DNA of 17,500 nucleotides, taken from the NCBI GenBank assembly GCA_030674155.1, contig CM060316.1, forward strand, positions 78,924,775 to 78,942,274, written 5' to 3'. Below the pieces are notes generated by a model. The model was given only the letters and a program-made list of their open reading frames with translations. It ran no database searches and was not told the DNA's origin. This document shows positions 9,716 to 17,500 of this stretch, one piece after another (within the stretch, counting starts at the first letter, position 1; each line of letters opens with the position of its first letter). The DNA comes from Stramonita haemastoma. Taxonomy: Eukaryota; Mollusca; Gastropoda; Neogastropoda; Muricidae. The position numbers and the translations under genes are program-made.

Positions 9716-10739
9716 TCAGACCACCTGAAACAAATATCTCTGAGAAGATGTTTTAAAAGACGAAACACTAAGGTTTTGTTTTAACTGAACAGGGATTTCA
9801 TTCCATAGTTTACCTCTTGAATAAATTAAAGATGACATAAAGAGGTCAGTTCTTGCACGTGGGATAAACAGTACCCTTTTACCTCGAACAATTACAATAA
9901 GTACAATAAAACTTTTGTTCAGATAAGATGGAGCAAGATTATTTATAATTCTCTACATGAATACACCTTTGTTGAAACGATATTCTAGATGAAAAGGAAG
10001 GATATTAAGTTCTTTGTAATCTTTTGCTTCCAATGGTGTCAATTTAAGAAGCACTATTTTTAAGAAATGTCTATACACACTCTCTAATCGTTTTAAGAAT
10101 TTTTACTGGCTAAATCCCAATAATTATGTGGATGCATAATCTACGTCAGGTATATAAGCATGAAAAAAAATATGCGGGTACGTTGATCAAGCAAATTTTT
10201 TTATTCTGTTGAGCTGAAAGATTTTCTGCGCTAACTTTTTTTGACAAATTTGAAAGATGAATAGACCAAGATAAATTGTTATCAATATTTAAGCCAAGCA
10301 ATTTGTGAAAATCCACTTCTTCATAGTGCTTATTGTAAACTTTAAGATCTGGTAAGTTACATCCAATGTTTTTTCGCTTTTGCCTTGTCGTAACTGACAT
10401 AAATTTGGACTTGTCAGGATGGAGAGCCATATGATTGGGTTTAGACCAGTTGATAAATTTATCAATATTTTTTTGCATTTCAAAATAAAGCGAATTTGCA
10501 TCCTTACCTTTATATCGTGGTATCATCAGCAAATATTTCACACGTAGTGGAGATATTCAATGGAAGATCCTTTACATAAACTGAAAATAAAATGGGACCT
10601 AAAACTGATCCTTGTGGAACTCCATGATTAATAGGCATAAAAGGGGAGGTAACACAATCTTGATATACTGCTTGTTGAATATTACACAGAAAGGACGATA
10701 CAAGTTCAACTGATTCAAGGCATAAGCCATACACATCTA
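9716..10739 (-). pseudogene. CR1/Jockey-like LINE, 3' half: RT catalytic motifs to C-terminus
   Basis: Minus-strand continuation of the element whose 5' half is at 11284-12400. From right to left it reads LDVYGLCLESVELVSSFL, then INHGVPQGSVLGPILF (GVPQGS at 10606-10623) and CEIFADDTTI (FADD, the catalytic RT motif, at 10522-10533). In another frame come MQKNIDKFINWSKPNHMALH, PDKSKFMSV, HKLLGLNIDNNLSW and LSKKVSAENL. The C-terminal domain continues with FLKRLESVYRHFLKIV, ELNILPFHLEYRFNKGVF, RIINNLAPSYLNKSF and GKLWNEIPVQLKQ, ending in a stop at 9716-9718. Frame changes (for example near 10520 and 10150) and stops make it non-functional. The architecture fits the CR1/L2/Rex/Jockey group; the clade cannot be fixed by eye. 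It no longer has a promoter or full ORF here. Confidence 0.9.
10729..10739 (+). repeat. Target-site duplication, left copy
   Basis: ATACACATCTA at 10729-10739 matches ATACATATCTA at 11284-11294 in 10 of 11 bases. The pair flanks the inserted RTE-like LINE 3' end. Removing one copy and the insert restores the host LINE peptide order around KQLDMYGLCLES. Confidence 0.8.
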
Positions 10740-11283
10740 CCTATCCTATCTATCTATCCCTTAGTCTGGCGACAGTGGGAGCACCCCTGAAGACTTAACA
10801 ACCAGTTCCCTCCATTCCTCCCTCTGTTCTGCCTTTCTCAGGGTTTTGTTGAGTTCTAGGCCTGTCCATTCGCTGATGTTGTCCTCCCATCTCTTCTTTT
10901 GTCTGCCTCTTTTTCTTCCTCCTCAAACAGTGCCCTGCAGTATTGTTTATGCTAGTCCTTTCGATCTTGTGACATGCCCGTAACATTTAAGTTTACGCTT
11001 CTTTACGATTTATAGAAGATTTTCGTAGGGACCAATGGTTTGCTGGATTCTGTCATGCACGTCTTCGTGGCTTATCTGGTCTCTATAGGAGATGCCAAGC
11101 AGTCTTCGGAAGCATCTCATCTCTACCGCCTGTACTCTTCTCTCCAAATCTGCAATCAGTGTCCATGATTCACAGGCATACAGGAATGTGGATATGGCAA
11201 GGGAGAGCATTTGTCTGATCTTGGACTTGAGGGAGATGTTTTTTATTTTTCTAGATGGTGTTAAGTTTTGACAGTACTGTTAT
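10740..11283 (-). pseudogene. Nested RTE-like LINE 3' end (5'-truncated insertion)
   Basis: A 544-bp insertion inside another LINE, same strand. From 11283 downward it reads LSKLNTI, ISLKSKIRQMLSLAISTFLY, ACESWTLIADLERRVQAVEM, RCFRRLLGISYRDQI, then IVKKRKLKCYGHVTRSKGLA, GRKRGRQKKRWEDNISEWTG and KAEQREEWRELVVKSSGV, then a stop. This is the domain after the RT in RTE-like elements. Premature stops follow NENLL-type, GLA and GTV positions, plus one TAG after KLNTI. After the stop, a GATAGATAGATAGGATAGG tail (about 10740-10760 on this strand) marks the 3' end, as expected for elements that end in short tandem repeats. The 5' truncation is typical of incomplete target-primed reverse transcription. 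It is related to the LINE at 16374 but is a different subfamily. Confidence 0.9.
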
Positions 11284-11294
11284 ATACATATCTA
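11284..11294 (+). repeat. Target-site duplication, right copy
   Basis: ATACATATCTA, one base different from 10729-10739. On the minus strand it encodes the LDMY that precedes the junction of the host LINE. The mismatch is consistent with an old insertion. Confidence 0.8.
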
Positions 11295-12400
11295 GTTGTT
11301 TTTTTAATGAAGTTTATGATCAATACTTTCAAATGCCTCAATAAAGTCTACAAAAATGGTTCCTAATAACATAGCTGTTATTGATATTTTCACACCATTG
11401 TTCTATGCTATTTGTCAGTAGAGTATGACAGGAGTGGTTCTTCCTGAATCCACAACCAAAGGTTACTTTTAAGGTTTTTTTCAAGAGGCTTAGACAACGT
11501 GGACAGGATAGATACAGGTCTGTAATGTGAAAGATCATTTGTGTTTGCAGATTTAAAGAATGGCATTACTTTAGCATCTTTAAAAGATTGAAGAAAGCAG
11601 GATTTTTCCAAACAGAGATTATAGGTAAATGTTATATCATCAGAAGCTATGGGTGCAGAAATCTTTAAAATTATACTGTAAATGTCATCGAAGCCCCGCA
11701 ATTTTGCCTGTTTTAATAACACAATTCTTTGTATACATCATGTACACCAATAAACCCAAATTTCAACTTACAAAGTATTTTTCGTGAATCACCAAAAAAT
11801 TTTAATGCGCGTAATTTGTTAAGTTTTGTAAAGTCTACAGGAACAACTTTTTTCCACTTCTGTGGTGAAATATTTATCCATACTTACAGCTGATGAATTA
11901 CAAGAGGAATGTGGAAGTAATGCTGATGGTTTACTAGATAGTTGGTTTATTGCTTTCCCAAGTGCCTTTGTATCCTTTTTTGATGAAATAAGATCCCTGA
12001 AATATTTCTTTTTTGCAGCTCTTTTCATTGCTGTTATCCTATTTCGCTGCTCTTTGAAATTTTTATCTCTGCCTATTGATCGTAGCAGGACATATCGGAT
12101 TAGAGTAGCTGCATTTATTTTTTCAGAGGCTTTTCTTTAAATTTAACACGTTTCATTTTCGGTGGTGCGTGCCTGTCATACACAGACATAAATGTTTTGA
12201 ACCAAACAGCCAGAGCTTCAGTTCGATTATTGTGTTAATACACCTCAGAAAAATTGGCCATACATAAATCAGACAGGAACTCTACAGTACGGAACGATCT
12301 GTAACTTCTAAAAGAAACACATTTGCGTCGACATAAAGGAATTTTGGCACCCTTTTTGGATCAGGTTAAGCAAACAGGAAAATGTGAGGAAAATGGGGGC
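11284..12400 (-). pseudogene. CR1/Jockey-like LINE, 5' half: EN end, linker, N-terminal RT
   Basis: From about 12400 downward on the minus strand: SSHFPVCLT (resembling the SDH motif that closes LINE endonucleases), a stop, then SKKGAKIPLCRRKC, RSYRSFRTVEFLSDLC, VWFKTFMSVYDRHAPPKMKR and VKFKEKP. Next come MKRAAKKKYFRDLI, KKDTKALGKAINQLSSK and DKYFTTEVEK. The RT begins with KLRGFDDIYSIILKISAPIA, TYNLCLEKSCFLQSFKDAKV, MPFFKSANTNDLSHYRPVSI and LSTLSKPLEKN, then in shifted frames GFRKNHSCHTLL and FVDFIEAFESIDHKL (about 11295-11360). The rest of the RT resumes at 10739 after the nested insertion. Several frame shifts and stops mark it as dead. Almost all of the endonuclease is missing. Confidence 0.88.
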
Positions 12401-12880
12401 AGTGGGAAGAGTGGTCTTGAATCTCCACCAGTCTGAGACTGACCTCTTCCTTCTGGGAATGTCACACCCCCAGTGGATTCCGCAGCTCTAGACTTTTGTA
12501 TAGAACCTTGAGGATGACCAGTTTTGTTCAGTGTCACATGGTCACTTCTTTCTGAGGTCAATGGTGGAAAGTCATCCACTGATGTGAGTGGTACCTGTGA
12601 TTTTCTTGATATTGTTAACACTGTTTAATGCAGTTCTATTGTCGGGATTGTTCATGACTCCGGTGTTTTTCATGTTGTTGTGACGGCTACGAATATTATA
12701 CCTTTGTTTGCTAATAGGCCCTGTACTGTAAGTCGATTCTTGTGATTGTGAATATGAAGGCTGGCGGAGAATCTGTTTCAAGTTAATCGCCAGAGAGACA
12801 GAAACAGAGACAGAGAGACAGAGAGAATTGAATTGAATTGAATTAATGTTATTTTCAAAAGGTGATAGAGTAAGCACGAC
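12401..12880 (-). pseudogene. Possible ORF1-like remnant upstream of the LINE (tentative)
   Basis: Two overlapping minus-strand frames (12877-12572 and 12621-12361) join through a single frame shift near 12600. The first carries NLKQILRQPSYSQSQEST and RYNIRSRHNNMKNTG. The second carries SVDDFPPLTSERSDHV and a Gly/Pro-rich end. The second is in the same frame as the LINE linker below 12360, separated by one TGA. Low-complexity, Ser/Pro/Asn-rich sequence before the endonuclease is common in LINE ORF1 products, so this could be ORF1 joined to the end of EN by an internal deletion. No diagnostic motif such as an RRM or CCHC knuckle is visible. It could equally be unrelated. Confidence 0.3.
12790..12846 (+). 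repeat. CAGAGA-type microsatellite and short TTGAA repeat
   Basis: GAGACAGA units (12790-12826) are followed by three to four TTGAA units. It lies within the tentative ORF1-like frame, which casts further doubt on that frame. Confidence 0.85.
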
Positions 12881-12910
12881 AATTACCTTTTTACATCCAG
12901 CTTTCTATAA
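12840..12910 (+). repeat. Short dispersed repeat 'gamma', copy 1
   Basis: About 70 bp resembling 13730-13800. Both have TTATTTTC, then AATAGAATAAG-like sequence (GATAGAGTAAGCAC here) and a shared 14-base word TTTTTACATCCAGC (12888-12901 here, 13777-13790 there). Both follow purine-rich tracts and short A-rich tandem repeats. Confidence 0.55.
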
Positions 12911-13040
12911 CAATCAAGAAAAGAGAAAAATCATATCATGACAATGAGAAACAATTGCGAGGGGGGGGGGTGTTACATAACCTGATTCTTTATCATTCAA
13001 TCATATATGTTTTCAAATAATAGGCGAAAAGGTGAAGTAA
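12911..13040. other. Spacer with a G10 run
   Basis: Unassigned sequence with ten G residues at 12961-12970. Confidence 0.5.
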
Positions 13041-13167
13041 ATGAGAGAGAGAGAGAGACAGAGACAGACAGACAGACAGAGAGACAGACAGACACAGAGA
13101 AAGAGAGAGAGAGAGAGGAGAGGGGGGGGGGGGGGGGGGAGAGAGAGAGAGAGAGGAGAGAGAGAGA
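13041..13167 (+). repeat. (GA)n, (CAGA)n, (GA)n with an 18-G homopolymer
   Basis: GA then CAGA (about 13064-13095), GA again, then an uninterrupted run of 18 G residues at 13122-13139 and more GA. No coding. Confidence 0.95.
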
Positions 13168-13345
13168 TGCAAACTTTCTTTTTGTTGTTTTATTTTCCAC
13201 AGACTTAAGATATCAATTTATTTTACCAAACATCAAAACACATTTTCCACGGCAGCGGGTTTTTTCCCCATGACACAGGCAGCAAAACAAGTCACCCCGA
13301 CCCCGACATACAATCATAGTGCCAGACAGAAATTGTTATATCAGA
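13168..13345. other. Unassigned sequence
   Basis: Short mixed stretch between microsatellites with no recognisable feature. Confidence 0.4.
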
Positions 13346-13495
13346 AAGAGAGCGAGACAGAGACGCAGAGAGACTGAGACAGAGAGTCAGACAGGCAGAC
13401 ACAGAGACAGACACAGAGACAGTTTGACAAACAGACAAAAAACACAGAAATGTAGAGCAGAAACAGACAAACACAGACAGAGAGACAGAGGAGGG
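13346..13495 (+). repeat. Degenerate CAGA/GAGACAGA repeat
   Basis: Purine-rich, interrupted CAGA-type units. The Arg/Gln/Thr-rich open frame on the plus strand is an artefact. Confidence 0.85.
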
Positions 13496-13536
13496 CAGTG
13501 AAGTGGACAGTGTAAGCTAAAGAGGCCGAAACAAAA

Positions 13537-13722
<186 letters not shown>

Positions 13723-13729
13723 ACAAAAA

Positions 13730-13800
13730 TGACGGCATTTTATTTTCTGAGGGCAATAGAATAAGTACAAGGCTTATTTTTACATCCAGCCTTTGGAAAA
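13730..13800 (+). repeat. Short dispersed repeat 'gamma', copy 2
   Basis: Related to 12840-12910, with TTTTATTTTCTGAGGGCAAT, AGAATAAG, then TTTTTACATCCAGC at 13777-13790. Confidence 0.55.
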
Positions 13801-13835
13801 CAGTAACCACGTAAGCACACAAATATAACTGAAAG

Positions 13836-14165
<330 letters not shown>

Positions 14166-15266
14166 GAGACAGAGACAGACAGAAAGAAACAGAAAGAAAA
14201 TATTTTTTTAACAAACAGAGAGTGAGAGCGAGGGAGACATACAAGAGACATAGATACAGAGACAGAAAGACAGAAAGAGAAAGAAAGGAAAGGTGGGGAA
14301 GAGGAAAAAGGGGAGAAAGGTTACTGTACAGGAATGGGAGAACATTGGGATTGGATGGAAGGGGCTGGGGGTGGTGGTGGAGGTGGAGGTGGGTGGGGGT
14401 TGGAGGTGGGGAGGATTGGTGGCTGTGGAATCGATTCCCAGCTTGTGGTGTGTGGTAGAGCTGTTCTGGCTATTTGCCCATGCAGGATCCAACATAACCT
14501 GAACCCCAACAGGACAAAGAGAACACACGCTACCAAACATCTTTGTTCGGGGCGTCTGAGCACTACCGTTCTCCTCTGTGTGTGTCCACACAGACTGATC
14601 GAAGGAGAAAAAAATAGTGATCGATCATCTTTTTCTTCTTCTTCTTCTTCGGCCTCACCGTTTTCTGTTACTAACGACTCCTTCACTAATCAATGAGTTC
14701 TGCTTCAGTTGCAATCCGTTGAGACGTGGAAGTTCTCCCTGAGTTGAAGGTTCTACTGTGTCTTTGAAAAGTGTGATTCAAGTTGCGAAAGACATTATTG
14801 ATTTTTTTTTAGTTTCTTTGACAGGATCAAAAATAAGCATTTGTTATTTTTAGTGTTGTGAAGCTAGGCATTGATAAAGAACTCGATCTTGAATGACTAC
14901 CAGTTGGTGTAAGTATACTTCGTCTTGCGTATAAAGTGACGAGTATTCTTCAGATTTTTTTTTTGTTTTGTCAACTTGGGTTCGAGATTATAGACAAAAT
15001 AATAATATCCTATATACCTCGCATTGTTTTCTTTCGTAGGCAGTCGGAGCATGTTATGGTGATGCTTGCTGTTAGGTTTGCTTCAGCCTGAATGGTTTCG
15101 ATTGGCCAATAATTATCAGAAAATATGGATTAACGTTTTTGTCCAAAAGAGATCATTATGAAATTTAACTGGTTAACCGAATCGTGAATCAACACAATCG
15201 ATCGCTCTTTACTTGAGAGGACACCGTCTGGATTCTGAATTCAGTGAAGTGAGTACAGTCTTCATC
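14166..15266. other. Unassigned 1.1 kb, including a G-rich patch and a TTC run
   Basis: No exon, LINE or SINE recognised. A G-rich patch at 14366-14430, with GGGGG, GGTGGTGG and GGTGGGTGGGGG runs, fits a G-quadruplex pattern. A (TTC)n run lies at about 14630-14650, and there is an open frame on each strand at 14208-14696 without recognisable motifs. This is the longest part of the window not explained by repeats, so a small host exon cannot be excluded. Confidence 0.45.
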
Positions 15267-16355
<1,089 letters not shown>

Positions 16356-16373
16356 ATTCATACCTATAAATAT

Positions 16374-17500
16374 ATGCCAAAGAAAGGAAACCTCAAGCAA
16401 TGTCAGAACTACAGAACCATCAGTCTCATAAGCCACCCTAGCAAGATCATGCTGCAGGTAGTCCTCAACAGACTGAAAAACCAAGCAGAAAAACTCCTGG
16501 CAGAAGAACAAGCGGGCTTTAGATCAAAACGCAGCACAATGGAACAAATTTTCAATATGAGAATTCTGATAGAGAAGCATCTCCAACACCAAAAAGACTT
16601 GTACCACAATTTTATAGACTTCAAAAAGGCCTTTGACAGGGTATGGCATGATGGCCTCTGGCAAGTACTCAGGCACTTCAACATTGACAACTGCCTAATT
16701 GAAGTCATCAAGGCTCTGTACGAGAATGCAAGAAGTGCAGTTTTCATGAACAATCACGTGGGCGAGTTCTTCAAGACCACGGTTGGAGTCCGCCAGGGCT
16801 GCCTTCTCTCACCTGTACTCTTCAACCTCTTCCTTGAAAACATTATGACCATACTTCCATCTCCATTGGTGGAAGACCCCTTTGCAACCTCAGATTTGCA
16901 GATGACATTGACCTCATGGGCAGCAGCAAACAAGAACTGCAAATCCTCACAGACAGTCTAACAGATCGAGCGAGCGCATACGGCATGGAGGTCAGTACAG
17001 AGAAATCGAAGATCATGGTCAACAGCGCGAGTAATGACAGCACGGAAATAAAGATGAATGGAGAAATATTGGAAGAGGTGAGCCAATTCAAATACTTAGG
17101 CTCCATCCTAACAAAAGATGGCACATCAAACAATGAGGTGAAAGCTCGCATTGCAACAGCAACATCTGCTCTAGTCAGACTCCAGAGGATCATCAGAAGC
17201 AACAACATCAGCTTCTGCACCAAATACCACCTCTACAAATCCCTCGTGATATCTATCCTCCTATATGGCTGTGAATCATGGACTCTGACAGCAGAGTTAG
17301 AGAGAAGAATCCAAGCATTCGAGAACAAGTGCCACAGAAGACTCCTCAAAATATCATACAAAGAACACAAGACCAATAACTATGTGAAAGAAGAAATCAA
17401 AAAGCGTGTGGGTCCCCAAGAGTCTTTGCTCTCCACCATAAAGAGGAGAAAGCTGATGTGGTTTGGTCACACCACAAGACACAACACCCTAGCAAAAACC
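16374..17500 (+). pseudogene. RTE-like LINE: reverse transcriptase and C-terminal domain, 5' end missing, runs off window
   Basis: From 16374 the plus strand reads [20 protein letters not shown], then [40 protein letters not shown] and [20 protein letters not shown] (GVRQGC at 16785-16802). These are RT motifs in the usual order. A frame change of about 16855-16870, with probable loss of several codons, leads to [20 protein letters not shown] (catalytic FADD at 16895-16906), TEKSKIMVNSAS, SQFKYLGSILTKDG, ILLYGCESWTLTAELERRIQ and IKRRKLMWFGHTTR, open to the last base. It is the best preserved LINE here: apart from the single frame change, no stop is seen in about 1.1 kb. The endonuclease and the start of the RT are absent; homology begins about 20 bp after the microsatellite. 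The classification as RTE-like comes from family knowledge. Confidence 0.93.

Noticed and set aside
11862..12140. 92-codon plus-strand frame
   Set aside because: It is antisense to the LINE linker (MKRAAKKKYFRDLI and neighbours on the minus strand), so it is a shadow frame.
14208..14696. Open frames on both strands around the G-rich patch, candidate host exon
   Set aside because: Low-complexity Pro/Gly/Ser composition with no motif and no clear splice sites. Kept only as unassigned sequence.

Overview
The window looks like repeat-dominated intergenic DNA from a eukaryote, most likely an invertebrate animal and plausibly a mollusc. The pointers are tRNA-derived SINEs whose body resembles the short elements I know from gastropod and bivalve genomes, RTE-like and CR1/Jockey-like non-LTR retrotransposons, and a very high load of long simple repeats. 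The organism is an inference. I see no convincing host gene, no exon chain, no rRNA or true tRNA gene, and nothing bacterial or CRISPR-like. Nearly all long open frames are stop-free readings of (CA)n, (GA)n, (CAGA)n or (GTAT)n tracts.

Layout: 1-607 is the broken endonuclease/linker part of an RTE-like LINE (minus strand), cut by the window edge. From 607 to 2700 there are a SINE tail, a SINE with a tRNA-like head, a CAC/ATC triplet tract and a second type of SINE. From 2700 to 6835 there is a modular block in which two unnamed homologous segments (here 'alpha', two copies, and 'beta', three copies) alternate in a fixed order with CA, CT and GA/CAGA tracts. Two SINE 3' parts lie inside this block. 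From 6835 to 9390 there are a family of short repeats in both orientations, two more SINE copies and further microsatellites.

From 9715 to 12400 lies a decayed CR1/Jockey-like LINE on the minus strand. It is split by a 544-bp insertion of the 3' end of an RTE-like LINE, flanked by near-identical 11-bp duplications. From 12400 to 14165 there are a possible ORF1 remnant and purine-rich microsatellites. From 14165 to 15265 the sequence is unassigned. From 15267 to 16353 a compound microsatellite of about 1.1 kb runs up to the RT domain of another RTE-like LINE (plus strand), which is nearly open to the right edge.

The history seems to be mobile elements inserting into each other, with their tails and flanks seeding or carrying microsatellites. 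The best second-look items are the nested insertion with its target-site duplication, the alpha/beta module array, the SINE-tail to CA-microsatellite link, and the uniform strand polarity of the (GA)n(CAGA)n tracts. All similarity statements come from reading the sequence by eye; no database search was run.
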